A DNA stretch of 64,000 nucleotides from DATHWB01 sp040880725 (GTDB lineage: Bacteria > Actinomycetota > Acidimicrobiia > Spongiisociales > ZC4RG35). The notes below the pieces were generated by a model. That model was not told where the DNA came from, did no database searches, and worked only from the letters and a program-made list of their open reading frames with translations. This document shows, piece after piece, positions 34,589 through 43,683 of the stretch. The number at the start of each line of letters is the position of its first letter. The first letter of the stretch is position 1. The position numbers and the translations under genes were made by a program. The stretch lies in the NCBI GenBank assembly GCA_040880725.1, contig JBBDHV010000031.1:45040-109039 (forward strand). The letters are read 5' to 3'.

Positions 34589-35449
34589 ATGTCGAGTTCC
34601 AACCCCTTCCGAACAAGCAATCAACCGATCGGCGAGGAGGATGGCGAGTCCATGGACTCCATCCCGTGGGAGGCCTTGGACACCCTCGGCCAGCCCAGGA
34701 ATCACCGCCGCTGGTACGTGGTCGCCGCCGCGATCGCCGTGGTCGCGGTCGGGATCTCCGCGGCGCGGACTTTGGGAACGTCCTCACCGGAGCCTGTTCC
34801 CGTGACCACCACGACCGTCACAATCTCGGAAGCCGAGGTGGTCCCGTCGACCACGATTTCCCCCAATCCGGCGCTTGTCACCGAGGCGGACCTGATGGCC
34901 ATCGAACCGCACATGCGGGAGCGATCCGCCGCAGCGTTCGCCGAGGTGGCGGCCATCGAGTACTTCAGCGGTTTCGCCGAGGGGGTCTGGGCGGGCGTCG
35001 AGTTCGACCGGAGCAGGTCGACCTTCGTCGAGTATGCAGCGGTCGTCGAGGTCACACCACTGAGTCCCTCCGAGTTCGACGTGTTGGTGGCCGTGTCCGT
35101 CCTCGATGCCGCCCCCGACGAAGCCTTCACCCGCAGGCCGGTGCGAGGAATCTCCATCGTCGTCGATGCGGCAGACGGAGAATTTCGACCACTTGGGCTT
35201 CCCGCGCCGGCCACGTTGCCGTTTCAGCGACTCGAAGACCTGTCGACAGACTCGGTCACTCCCGGCGGTGACTTGCTCGAAGCCATCTCCCGAGCCGGTG
35301 AGGAGTTCGGCGAGGTGCGGTCGATCGAATACCGCGAACACCCTGGGGGTGGAGGAACGGCGACCGTCACCATCGTGGACGAGGGCGGAATCGGCTGGCC
35401 GATGGCCCTGGAGGTCCGCCCGGACGGGACCGTCGAATCGCCCGACTGA
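34589..35449 (+). CDS. Membrane-anchored extracellular protein, unknown function
   Basis: 286 residues. A cytosolic N-terminus of about 40 residues precedes one transmembrane helix (WYVVAAAIAVVAVGISAA, about 41-58), a short Thr/Ser linker and an extracellular domain of about 200 residues. The latter has a repeated alpha+beta feel (YAAVVEVTPLSPSEFDVLVAVSVLD, RGISIVVDAADGEF, GTATVTIVDEGGIGWPMALEV). This topology resembles TcpC/VirB8-like or NTF2-like extracellular domains, but the likeness is weak. It diverges from the anchored protein at 34501 and converges with the NifU-like gene. Confidence 0.6.
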   Translation: MSSSNPFRTSNQPIGEEDGESMDSIPWEALDTLGQPRNHRRWYVVAAAIAVVAVGISAARTLGTSSPEPVPVTTTTVTISEAEVVPSTTISPNPALVTEADLMAIEPHMRERSAAAFAEVAAIEYFSGFAEGVWAGVEFDRSRSTFVEYAAVVEVTPLSPSEFDVLVAVSVLDAAPDEAFTRRPVRGISIVVDAADGEFRPLGLPAPATLPFQRLEDLSTDSVTPGGDLLEAISRAGEEFGEVRSIEYREHPGGGGTATVTIVDEGGIGWPMALEVRPDGTVESPD

Positions 35450-35456
35450 CGGGTCT

Positions 35457-35711
35457 TCAGTCGTAGACCCGTTCGAGGATCTCCACGCAGTCGGGGATCA
35501 GCGAATCCCAATCACCGTCGGGGGATTTCGAGACGGTCACGAAGTCGGCGGTCATGAATACGCTGACGATGCCGGAGAGCGCAAGGATCTCTGCTGCGGC
35601 CGGGTCGTCGGTGTCCTTGCCGGCGAGATGGGTGGCCGGCCCACCGACGGGCTTGCCGACGGAGAACTTCATGGCGTTGGGATTCGGCGTGGGTTCGGTT
35701 CGAACTGGCAT
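35457..35711 (-). CDS. NifU N-terminal (Nfu-N) domain protein
   Basis: 84 residues made only of the Nfu N-terminal domain: RTEPTPNPNAMKFSVGKPV, then PAAAEILALSGIVSVFMTADFVTVSKSPDGDWDSL. In longer Nfu proteins this domain precedes the CxxC scaffold that builds Fe-S clusters; here that part is absent. Stand-alone forms are annotated across bacteria without a defined role. The ATG has AAGG five bases upstream. It is divergent from hyuA. Confidence 0.88.
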   Translation of the reverse strand: MPVRTEPTPNPNAMKFSVGKPVGGPATHLAGKDTDDPAAAEILALSGIVSVFMTADFVTVSKSPDGDWDSLIPDCVEILERVYD

Positions 35712-35756
35712 CCTGGCCTTCTCTTCGAAGGAGCGAATCGTAGTGAGAGGCGCGCT

Positions 35757-37667
35757 GTGACGATTGGGGCCGATGTCGGAGGAACCTTCACCGACCTCGT
35801 GTGGTGGGACGGAGAGACCCTCGTGTCGACCAAGGCATCCTCCACCACCGACCAGAGCCAGGCGGTGGCACGCGGCGCTCTCCGTCTGCTCGAGGGACAG
35901 CGGGTGCCGCTTCTCCTGCACGGGACGACGGTCGCGACCAACGCCCTCCTCGAGCGCACCGGAGCGAGGGTGGCGCTCGTGACTGACGCCGGGTTCGAGG
36001 ACCTGTTGGAGATCGCCCGCCAAGACCGACCGAGTCTCTACGACCACGACGTCCTGCGGGCGGCGCCGCTCATCGACCGTCGTGACCGACACGGCGACGT
36101 TCCCGACTCCCTCGACGCCGACGTGGCCGTCGTGTGCCTGCTCGGCTCGTACCGCGACCCGACCGCAGAGCGTCTTCTCGCAGACCGCCTCCGGGCGCGT
36201 CATCCCGAGGTGATCGTGGTGGCGTCCTCGGAGGTCTCAGCTGAGTTCCGGGAGTTCGAGCGGCTGTCGACCACGGTGCTCACCGGTTATCTGCGTCCCG
36301 TCGTCCATCGGTATCTCGCCCGTCTCGAAGCCGAGGTGAGGGAAACCATCGCCGACCGGCTGGCGGTGATGCAGTCGAGCGGCGGTTTGATCCCCGCGCC
36401 CGCGGCCGCGCGGAACGCCGCCTCGATCCTGCTGTCGGGACCTGCCGGAGGAGTAGTCGCGGCGGCCGCGTTCGGTCGGCTGCTCGGGCACCGATCGGTG
36501 ATCTCGTTCGACATGGGAGGCACCTCGACCGATGTCTGCCGTATCGAAGGTGGCGTCCCCGAGGTCGCTTTCGAGCGGGAGATCGAAGGCTACGTGTGCC
36601 GGCTGCCGAGCGTGGCGATCCACACTGTGGGAGCGGGCGGAGGCTCCATCGGATGGACGGACCCCGCAGGAGGCATGCGGGTGGGTCCGAGAAGTGCAGG
36701 CGCCGTCCCCGGGCCCGCCTCGTACGGTCGAGGCGGCACGGAGCCGGCGGTGACCGACGCCGACCTCCTCATCGGCCGTCTCGGTGGAGACATCGGACTG
36801 GCGGACGGTCTGATGCTGGACACCGTGGCGGCACGGAGGGCACTCGAGGCACTCGGGTCATCAGTCGGCCTGAGTCCCGAGGAGGCAGCCCTCGGGATGG
36901 TCGAGATCGTCGAAGCACACATGGATCGCGCCATCCGGAGGGTGTCGGTGGAGGAGGGGTTCGATCCCGCCGGGGCCGCCCTCGTCGCGTTCGGCGGGGC
37001 CGGCGGTCTCCATGCGGCTTCGTTGGCCGGCTCTCTCGGCATGGGAACGGTGCTCGTGCCGCCCCATGCCGGTGTGCTGAGTGCGCTCGGCCTGCTGTTG
37101 GCGCCTCCCCGCATCGACGGCGCCCGAACCGTCCTCACCGCCCCGGCCGAGACCGCCCGGCTCGATCAGGCGGTCTCCGAACTCGCCGGTTCGGTCCGCC
37201 GTGAATTCCGAGCCGCGTTGGGTGGCGAAGCCGACGACGTCGAATCATCTGTCGACATGCGGTACGTCGGCCAGTCCCACGAGACCTCGGTTCCGTACCG
37301 GCATGGGGAGCCCCCTGACGTGCTTCGAGACCGGTTCGATCGGGCACATCACCGCCGCAATGGCTTCAGCCGACCTGAGGACCCCGTCGAAGTGGTCACC
37401 CTCCGGGTGGTGGCGACCGGGAGGGCGGCGCTCACCATCGACGAACTCCCCGAACACGTCCCGGAAGGCCACGCGCGTATGGGGAGTCGGCAGGTTCGCA
37501 CGTCCGAAGGAGAGACCGCCGCCACGGTGTTTCGGCGAGCGGGACTGGCTGTGGGAGCCGAAATCGTGGGGCCCGCGGTTGTTGTCGACGCCGGCTCCAC
37601 GATTTGGATCGACCAGGCGGGGAGAGCGCGGATGCACGAGAGCGGGACACTGGTGATCGAACGATGA
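35757..37667 (+). CDS. Hydantoinase/oxoprolinase family protein, HyuA-like
   Basis: 636 residues. The N-terminus is an ASKHA ATP-binding fold (GADVGGTFTDLVWWDGE, HGTTVATNALLERTGARVALVTDAGF, SFDMGGTSTDVCRIEGG) with the oxoprolinase C-terminal part (VAFGGAGGLHAASLA). HyuA-type subunits use ATP to activate cyclic amides or ketones with a HyuB partner; members include N-methylhydantoinase, 5-oxoprolinase and acetone carboxylase. The exact substrate cannot be told. The start is a GTG at 35757. The stop overlaps hyuB as ATGA. Confidence 0.9.
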   Translation: MTIGADVGGTFTDLVWWDGETLVSTKASSTTDQSQAVARGALRLLEGQRVPLLLHGTTVATNALLERTGARVALVTDAGFEDLLEIARQDRPSLYDHDVLRAAPLIDRRDRHGDVPDSLDADVAVVCLLGSYRDPTAERLLADRLRARHPEVIVVASSEVSAEFREFERLSTTVLTGYLRPVVHRYLARLEAEVRETIADRLAVMQSSGGLIPAPAAARNAASILLSGPAGGVVAAAAFGRLLGHRSVISFDMGGTSTDVCRIEGGVPEVAFEREIEGYVCRLPSVAIHTVGAGGGSIGWTDPAGGMRVGPRSAGAVPGPASYGRGGTEPAVTDADLLIGRLGGDIGLADGLMLDTVAARRALEALGSSVGLSPEEAALGMVEIVEAHMDRAIRRVSVEEGFDPAGAALVAFGGAGGLHAASLAGSLGMGTVLVPPHAGVLSALGLLLAPPRIDGARTVLTAPAETARLDQAVSELAGSVRREFRAALGGEADDVESSVDMRYVGQSHETSVPYRHGEPPDVLRDRFDRAHHRRNGFSRPEDPVEVVTLRVVATGRAALTIDELPEHVPEGHARMGSRQVRTSEGETAATVFRRAGLAVGAEIVGPAVVVDAGSTIWIDQAGRARMHESGTLVIER

Positions 37668-39214
37668 CCGACGTGGTTCGTCTCGAGGTCGCCCGGAACC
37701 GGTTGGCGGGTATCGCCGAGGAGATGGGGGCGGTTCTTCGCCGCACCGCCTACTCGCCCAACATCAAAGAGCGGGCTGATTGCTCGGCGGCCGTGTTCAC
37801 ACCCGACGGCACGATGCTGGCCCAGGCCGAACACATTCCGGTGCATCTGGGGGCGATGCCGGCGTCGGTGGCGGCGGTGCTCGCTCGCCATGGGGCAGAG
37901 CCCGGAGTGCAGTACGCCGTGAACGACCCGTTCGAAGGCGGAACGCACCTCAACGACCTGACGATCGTCCAACCCGTGTTCGTGGACGGGGCGCATGTGG
38001 CGTGGGTGGGCAACCGCGCCCACCATGCCGATGTCGGAGGTGAGGCGCCGGGATCGATGCCGGCTCACGCCACCACCGTGGACCAGGAGGGCATCACGGT
38101 TCGACCGATGTCCGCGGTGCGCAACGGAGACTGGCTGCCGGACTTCCTGGGTCCGTTTCTCGACGCAACCCGCACGCCCGCCGAGCGGCAGGGCGACCTG
38201 GCCGCCCAACTCGGAGCGAATGCGGTTGCGGTCGAACGAGTCGAGGCCATGGTCCGCTTGGACGGAGTGGACGCGTTCGAGCGGCTGACGCACGAACTGC
38301 TCTCCTACGGCGAACGGCGGATGGAAGCCGCCCTCGAGGACATTCCCGATGGTCGCTACACCTTCGCCGATCGAATGGAGTGGGGTGACCGCGACGTCAC
38401 GATCCGTGTTGCGGTTGTCGTGGACGGAGGCACCCTGCACGCCGACTTCGCGGGCACCGATCCCCAGATCCCGGCGAACTTCAACGCAGTCGAGGCGGTG
38501 ACGCGGTCCTGTCTGTACTACGCGGTGCGTGTGGCGACCGACCCGTCCATTCCTGCGAACGGCGGTGCCTATCGCGGTGTCACCCTCGCCGCCCCGCCCG
38601 GGTCGATCGTCAATGCGCGTGCGCCCGCCGCGGTGGCGGCGGGCAACGTGGAGACCTCCCAGCGCATCGCCGACGTGCTGCTCGGAGCCCTCGCCAAAGC
38701 CGTTCCCGACCGTGTCCCCGCCGCGTCGCAGGGGACCATGAACAACGTGCTCATCGGCAATGACCGGTTCGCGTACTACGAGACGGTGGGGGGAGGCCAG
38801 GGCGGCCGTCCCCACGGACCCGGACAGTCCGGCATCCACACCGGAATGACCAACACACGCAACACCCCGATCGAGTCACTGGTGACCCACTACCCGTTCC
38901 GCATCACCCGTTACACGCTCCGACGCGGGTCCGGGGGCGACGGTCTTCATCCCGGCGGCGACGGCATCGACCGGGAGATCGAGTTCACCGAGGACGCAGT
39001 CGTTTCGCTGCTGGGCGAACGGCGTCGACATCGCCCGTGGGGTCTGGCCGGTGGCTCGGACGCAGCGGTGGGCGAAGACGTGGTGATCCGGGCCGGGGGC
39101 AACGTCGAGTCACTTCCCGGCAAGGTGACGTTCGAAGTGGCGGCGGGCGACCGGCTCCGGGTGCGCACTCCCGGCGGCGGGGGATGGGGTGACCCACAGC
39201 GCGGCCCGATTTGA
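37664..39214 (+). CDS. Hydantoinase B family protein, HyuB-like
   Basis: 516 residues of the hydantoinase B/oxoprolinase family. Motifs are EEMGAVLRRTAYSPNIKERADCSAAVF near the N-terminus, HLNDLTIVQPVF, GNRAHHADVGGEAPGSMP (metal-binding His/Asp) and, in the C-terminal half, GGGQGGRPHGPGQSGIHTGMTNTRNTP. It forms the hydrolytic partner of the preceding HyuA. The start overlaps the hyuA stop by four bases, which fixes it and implies stoichiometric expression. Confidence 0.92.
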   Translation: MTDVVRLEVARNRLAGIAEEMGAVLRRTAYSPNIKERADCSAAVFTPDGTMLAQAEHIPVHLGAMPASVAAVLARHGAEPGVQYAVNDPFEGGTHLNDLTIVQPVFVDGAHVAWVGNRAHHADVGGEAPGSMPAHATTVDQEGITVRPMSAVRNGDWLPDFLGPFLDATRTPAERQGDLAAQLGANAVAVERVEAMVRLDGVDAFERLTHELLSYGERRMEAALEDIPDGRYTFADRMEWGDRDVTIRVAVVVDGGTLHADFAGTDPQIPANFNAVEAVTRSCLYYAVRVATDPSIPANGGAYRGVTLAAPPGSIVNARAPAAVAAGNVETSQRIADVLLGALAKAVPDRVPAASQGTMNNVLIGNDRFAYYETVGGGQGGRPHGPGQSGIHTGMTNTRNTPIESLVTHYPFRITRYTLRRGSGGDGLHPGGDGIDREIEFTEDAVVSLLGERRRHRPWGLAGGSDAAVGEDVVIRAGGNVESLPGKVTFEVAAGDRLRVRTPGGGGWGDPQRGPI

Positions 39215-39231
39215 TCGGGGAGAGCACGGAG

Positions 39232-39237
39232 TAGCCT
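39232..39237 (+). promoter_or_regulatory. Probable leaderless -10 box for glcD
   Basis: TAGCCT lies seven bases before the glcD ATG, in the 30-base gap after hyuB, which suggests the glc genes have their own promoter. Confidence 0.4.
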
Positions 39238-39244
39238 CGCACGG

Positions 39245-40663
39245 ATGGGACTGCCAGAAGATCTCGCGGCGGTGGTCGGGTCCGATCACGTGCTCACCGA
39301 CGGGCTCGAGAGGTTCCTCTACGGCAAGGATGCCGGGGTCTTCCGCGGAACCGCCACGGTCGTCGTCATGCCTGCGACCACCGGCGAAGTCGCCGAGATC
39401 GTCCGGATCGCCGAGCGACACGAAGTTCCGATCGTCGCCCGGGGAGCAGGGACCGGCCTCGCCGGCGGCGCGGTGCCACTCGAAGCGGGTGTCGTGGTGT
39501 CGACGACGAGGATGAACACGATCTTCTCGGTCGATGCCGCCAACCGATCGGCCTGGGTGGGGCCCGGCGTCATCAATCTCGACCTGTCCCGCCACACTGC
39601 GCCGCTCGGCCTGCACTTCGCGCCCGACCCCTCCTCACAGCAGGCGTGCACGATCGGCGGGAACGTCGCCAACAATTCGGGCGGTCCGCACTGTCTCGCA
39701 GACGGCTCGACCACCGACCACATCCTCGGGATGGAAGTCGTCCTCGCCGGGGGAACCGTCATCACCGTCGGCGGGGATGCGCCCGACGTTCCGGGCGTGG
39801 ACCTGCGGACGATCCTCGTCGGTTCGGAAGGAACGCTCGGCATCGTCACAAAGGTGCTGGTGAGGCTCACTCCGAACCCGCCAGACGTCAGGACCCTCCT
39901 GTGCGTCTTCGACAGCGTGCGCGCGGCGGCCGCGACGGTTTCCGGCGTCATCGGTGCCGGGATCGTGCCCGCCGCCCTGGAGATGATGGACCAGCGCATG
40001 ACGGTCCTGATCGAGAACTGGCTGCATGCCGGGTTCCCGGTTGATGCCGCCGCGATCCTGCTGGCAGAAGTGACGGGGGAGACCCCATCGGTCACGGCCG
40101 AGGCGGAAGTCGTCGAGCGGATCGCCTGGGAGTGCGGGGCCACCGCGGTGAGCACCGCCGCTGACGACGCCGAGCGCGCCCTGCTGTGGAAGGCTCGGAA
40201 GTCGGCTTTCGGTGCGGTCGCCCAGACCGCGCCCAACTACTACCTCCACGACACGGTGGTTCCCCGCACCCGCCTCGTGGAGACCCTGGAAGAGGTCTAT
40301 CGGATCGGGGAGCGGCACGGGCTGGTGATGATGAACGTCTTCCACGCAGGCGATGGGAATCTGCATCCGCTCATGACCTTCGACGCCTCCGAGCCCGGCA
40401 CGCTGGACCGGGTGCATGCCGCGTCCGCCGAACTGGTCGCGTTGAGCGTCGACAACGGCGGGGCACTCACCGGTGAGCACGGTGTCGGCGTGGAGAAGCG
40501 GGACCTGATGCCGCTCATGTTCTCCGATGTCGATCTCGATGCGCAGGCTCGGGTCAAGGAATCGTTCGATCCCGGAGGAATCTTCAATCCGGACAAGCTG
40601 CTTCCGCGCGGGTCGCGCTGCTACGACTTCGGCAGGCCCATTCCCGAGGGCACCTGGATCTGA
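39245..40663 (+). CDS. glcD: Glycolate oxidase FAD-linked subunit, GlcD-like
   Basis: 472 residues of the FAD-binding PCMH / vanillyl-alcohol oxidase fold. The PCMH region shows VPIVARGAGTGLAGGAVPLEAGVVVSTTRM and PSSQQACTIGGNVANNSGGPHCLADGST. The C-terminal FAD-oxidase domain ends HGVGVEKRDLMPLMFSD and FNPDKLLP. It would oxidise glycolate or another 2-hydroxyacid (lactate is possible) and pass electrons to GlcE/GlcF. The stop overlaps glcE as TGATG. Confidence 0.92.
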   Translation: MGLPEDLAAVVGSDHVLTDGLERFLYGKDAGVFRGTATVVVMPATTGEVAEIVRIAERHEVPIVARGAGTGLAGGAVPLEAGVVVSTTRMNTIFSVDAANRSAWVGPGVINLDLSRHTAPLGLHFAPDPSSQQACTIGGNVANNSGGPHCLADGSTTDHILGMEVVLAGGTVITVGGDAPDVPGVDLRTILVGSEGTLGIVTKVLVRLTPNPPDVRTLLCVFDSVRAAAATVSGVIGAGIVPAALEMMDQRMTVLIENWLHAGFPVDAAAILLAEVTGETPSVTAEAEVVERIAWECGATAVSTAADDAERALLWKARKSAFGAVAQTAPNYYLHDTVVPRTRLVETLEEVYRIGERHGLVMMNVFHAGDGNLHPLMTFDASEPGTLDRVHAASAELVALSVDNGGALTGEHGVGVEKRDLMPLMFSDVDLDAQARVKESFDPGGIFNPDKLLPRGSRCYDFGRPIPEGTWI

Positions 40664-41778
40664 TGGTGATGCGAGTTCGCGGGCTCGAGGACTTCCCACC
40701 TGCCGATGCGCCGGTGCGCGACGGGCTGCCGTCGGCGGATCACCATCTCGCTCCCGACACCGCCGAAGAGATGGCTGAGGTCATGGCCGCCGCCAGCGAC
40801 GCGGCTGCCGTCGTCGTGCCGTGGGGCGGCGGGGTCCACCAGGGATTGGGTCACCGCCTGTACCCGGACGTGATCGTGTCGACTCGCCGGCTCGACCGGA
40901 TCATCGTCTGGGAGCCCGAGGACCTCACCGTCGTCGTCGAGTCCGGCGTGCTGGTGGACGAACTCGAAGCCGAACTGTCGACCAGGACACAGACCGCGGC
41001 GTTTCCCGAGACCACTCCTGGCGCCACCGTGGGCGGCGTGATCTCGGCGGGGGTGTCCGGCTACCGACGGCCCCGCTACGGGCCAACCCGCGACCGAATT
41101 CTGCAGGCGACGGTGGCGACCGGCGATGGACGACTCGTGACCGCCGGCGGCCGGGTCGTGAAGAACGTGTCGGGCTACGACATCCAGCGCAGCGTGTTCG
41201 GAGCGCACGGGGCGCTCGGCGTGATCACGTCGGTGTGTCTCAAGTTGTGGCCGCGGGCCGCGGCCTCGGCCACGGTCGCCGTCGACGATCCGGTGGCGGC
41301 CTGGGCCGGCCTCCACCGACCGCTCGCAGTGCTGCAGACACCGACGGGTTCGGCGGCCTACGTCGAAGGCCCCGCGGCACAGGTCGACCAGGACGCTGCC
41401 CGGCTCGGCGGCGATCGGAGGGACGGCCTGCACTGGCCGGACCCGCCTCGCGGCGAAATCACAGCCGCGGTGACCGTGGCGCCGGCGATGACCGCAGAGG
41501 CAGTGGGACGCATCACCGCCATCGGACCGTTCGTCGCCCAGCACGGCGTGGGCCGCATCGACGTGGCCGGCGATCGGTCGAGCGGGTGGGTCGAGGTGCG
41601 GGGCTGGGCGGAGTCGGTGGGTGGTCGCCTGACGATCACGTCGGCGCCCGCTGACTTCTACGACTCGTTCGACCCGTGGGGAACGGCACCTCCGGCGGTG
41701 GCCGTGCAGGCACGCCTGGTGGCAGGTTTCGACCCTCTGCGCACGATCAACCGCGGCCGACTGCCCGGGGGTTTGTGA
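40663..41778 (+). CDS. glcE: Glycolate oxidase FAD-binding subunit, GlcE-like
   Basis: 371 residues with an FAD-binding PCMH domain: VPWGGGVHQGLG, WEPEDLTVVVESGVLVDELEAEL, PGATVGGVISAGVSGYRRPRYGPTRD and GRVVKNVSGYDIQRSVFGAHGALGVI. It is shorter than GlcD, as expected for GlcE. The C-terminus ends FDPLRTINRGRLPGG. It starts one base before the end of glcD and ends in a one-base overlap with glcF, so the three form a coupled unit. Confidence 0.9.
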   Translation: MVMRVRGLEDFPPADAPVRDGLPSADHHLAPDTAEEMAEVMAAASDAAAVVVPWGGGVHQGLGHRLYPDVIVSTRRLDRIIVWEPEDLTVVVESGVLVDELEAELSTRTQTAAFPETTPGATVGGVISAGVSGYRRPRYGPTRDRILQATVATGDGRLVTAGGRVVKNVSGYDIQRSVFGAHGALGVITSVCLKLWPRAAASATVAVDDPVAAWAGLHRPLAVLQTPTGSAAYVEGPAAQVDQDAARLGGDRRDGLHWPDPPRGEITAAVTVAPAMTAEAVGRITAIGPFVAQHGVGRIDVAGDRSSGWVEVRGWAESVGGRLTITSAPADFYDSFDPWGTAPPAVAVQARLVAGFDPLRTINRGRLPGGL

Positions 41779-43025
41779 TGGGTTATCGAACCGTCGACGC
41801 CCCGACCGCTTCCGAGCTGTCGGCGTGTGTGCAGTGCGGTCTGTGCCTTCCCTATTGCCCGACGTTCCGGCTCACGGGCAAGGAGTCGGCCTCGCCGCGG
41901 GGTCGGCTGACCGCGATGCGTGCGGTGCTCGAGGGACATGCGGAGATCGACGAGGCCTTCGACGAGGCGATTTCGTTCTGTTTGGGATGTCGAGCGTGCG
42001 AGGCGGTGTGTCCCGGCCTCGTCCCGTACGGCCGCCTGTTGGAAGGAGCTCGGACCGAACTCGTCGCGGCGCGCCCGACCACCTTCCGACGTGTCCGCCG
42101 ATTCGGCCTTGGCCGCATGCTGCCCAGTCGTTCCCTCGTGCGGCTGGGTACCCGACTCGTGGCGTTAGCCCAGCGGCTCCGCTTGGACCGTCTGGGTGGA
42201 ATCGCCGGCCGTTCCCTGGGTGGTCTTCGCCGACTCGAGTTCGGGGCCAAGAGCTGGATCGGACGGTCCGCTGATCCCGAGGGCGAGCCACGCGGGACGG
42301 CGATGATGCTGGCCGGCTGCATCATGGACGGGTGGTTCGGACCGGTCCACGACGCCACAGTCGAACTGCTCCAGCGGGCCGGATATCGCATCGAGGTGCC
42401 GGCGTCGCAGACGTGCTGCGGAGCCTTGGCCGCCCACGACGGTCACGCCGACACCGCTCGGCGGCTGGCGGCACAGAACGTCGCTGCGTTCGCGGCCGCG
42501 GATGTCATCGTTGCCGACGCCGCCGGCTGCAGTGCGCACCTCAAGGAGTATGCGCACCTCGCCGCGGGCGGTGCAGAGATGTCGAAGAAGGTGCGTGATG
42601 TCACCGAGCTGGTGGCCGAACTCATCGCCGATGGATCGCTTCCGACACTCGAGTCCACCGGCGAGAAGGTGGCGATTCAGGATCCGTGTCATCTACGCCA
42701 CGCCCAGCGGGTCATCGCCGAGCCCCGTGCGATCCTGCGAGCCGCGGGGATCGAACCGGTGGAGATCGACCCCGACGGCCTGTGCTGCGGGGCGGCAGGT
42801 ATCTACTCGGTGCTCCGCCCTGCGGCTTCCGCAGAGCTCGGGGCGATGAAGGCCGCACAGGTCGAGGCGACCGGTGTGGCAGCGGTGGCGAGCGCCAATC
42901 CCGGATGTGAGATGCAGTTGCGCGCCTATCTCGATCGGAACGCCCGGGTGGCGCATCCGATCGAGTGGTACCTGGAGAGGCTGCTCGCCTCCGAGGCCGG
43001 GCGGTACGCTGCGTCCACGACATGA
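41778..43025 (+). CDS. glcF: Glycolate oxidase iron-sulfur subunit, GlcF-like
   Basis: 415 residues. Two [4Fe-4S] motifs lie at CVQCGLCLPYCP (about 16-27) and CLGCRACEAVCP (about 67-78). Two CCG domains follow: SQTCCGALAAHDG near 215 and DGLCCGAAGIYS near 336. GlcF carries electrons from the flavin subunits to the membrane quinone pool. The ATG overlaps glcE as TGATG and the stop overlaps the next membrane protein as ATGA. Confidence 0.93.
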   Translation: MGYRTVDAPTASELSACVQCGLCLPYCPTFRLTGKESASPRGRLTAMRAVLEGHAEIDEAFDEAISFCLGCRACEAVCPGLVPYGRLLEGARTELVAARPTTFRRVRRFGLGRMLPSRSLVRLGTRLVALAQRLRLDRLGGIAGRSLGGLRRLEFGAKSWIGRSADPEGEPRGTAMMLAGCIMDGWFGPVHDATVELLQRAGYRIEVPASQTCCGALAAHDGHADTARRLAAQNVAAFAAADVIVADAAGCSAHLKEYAHLAAGGAEMSKKVRDVTELVAELIADGSLPTLESTGEKVAIQDPCHLRHAQRVIAEPRAILRAAGIEPVEIDPDGLCCGAAGIYSVLRPAASAELGAMKAAQVEATGVAAVASANPGCEMQLRAYLDRNARVAHPIEWYLERLLASEAGRYAASTT

Positions 43026-43624
43026 CGTTTCTCGACCGGTCCGATCTCATAGGGTCCCATCCTCAACCCTTTCGGTACTACTTCACACTGGTGGTGGGCA
43101 CGTTCCGGTCCGGTCTGGATGTGGCGATGCTCGTTGTCGGCACGGGGCTCGCCGGTCTCGCCATCACGGTCTTCCTCGCCGGTTTCGAGGTGGTCGACCT
43201 CGACACCGGCGCCGGCATCGGGGGAACGCTCGGTGCGGCCCTGGTCATCGGCGTGTGCGGAGGTTTCGCACTCGGGGTCGCGTCCGAAGGCCGCTACGGG
43301 ATGGCGCGATCCCTCGATGGTTTCCCGTCACTCGAGGTGGCGATCGGGCGACTGATCGCCATCGTGGTCATGGCCGTGGCGTTGCTGTACGCGGCAGGCC
43401 GCCTCGAATCTCTCATCGCCGATCTTCCCTACCCGTTCGAGGTGGCCGTCGAGGTGGTCCGCAGCGTCGGTGCGTCGGGCTTCGCAGCCGCGCTGGTTGG
43501 TGTGCCTGCGGCGTGGGCGGTGCGGCGCGGCTTGGATCGTCTGGGCTGGGGTGCGGGGCTCGTGATTCCCACGTTGTACGTCGTCTGGTTGGTCGCCGCG
43601 TTGGTCGTCTTCGAGGTGCCGTGA
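43022..43624 (+). CDS. Multi-pass membrane protein coupled to glcF
   Basis: 200 residues with about five hydrophobic segments: MLVVGTGLAGLAITVFLAG, GGTLGAALVIGVCGGFALGV, IGRLIAIVVMAVALLYAA, SGFAAALVGVPAAWAV and LVIPTLYVVWLVAALVVF. The ATG overlaps the glcF stop. Its position suggests a link to the glycolate oxidase complex, for example as an anchor, but no quinone- or heme-binding motif is evident. Family not recognised. Confidence 0.65.
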   Translation: MTFLDRSDLIGSHPQPFRYYFTLVVGTFRSGLDVAMLVVGTGLAGLAITVFLAGFEVVDLDTGAGIGGTLGAALVIGVCGGFALGVASEGRYGMARSLDGFPSLEVAIGRLIAIVVMAVALLYAAGRLESLIADLPYPFEVAVEVVRSVGASGFAAALVGVPAAWAVRRGLDRLGWGAGLVIPTLYVVWLVAALVVFEVP

Positions 43625-43639
43625 TCGGGGTTCGTCCCG

Positions 43640-43681
43640 TCAGGCGACCGTTTTTGCCCAAATCTGTTCTTCTGAGTCGAC
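43640..43681 (-). repeat. Duplicated 3' end of the adjacent GNAT gene
   Basis: The minus strand encodes SEEQIWAKTVA followed by TGA, the same last 11 residues and stop as the GNAT gene that ends at 43684. The two copies are 44 bp apart. Six of the 11 sense codons differ, always at the third base and always synonymously. It looks like the surviving tail of a second, diverged GNAT gene. Confidence 0.75.
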
Positions 43682-43683
43682 CG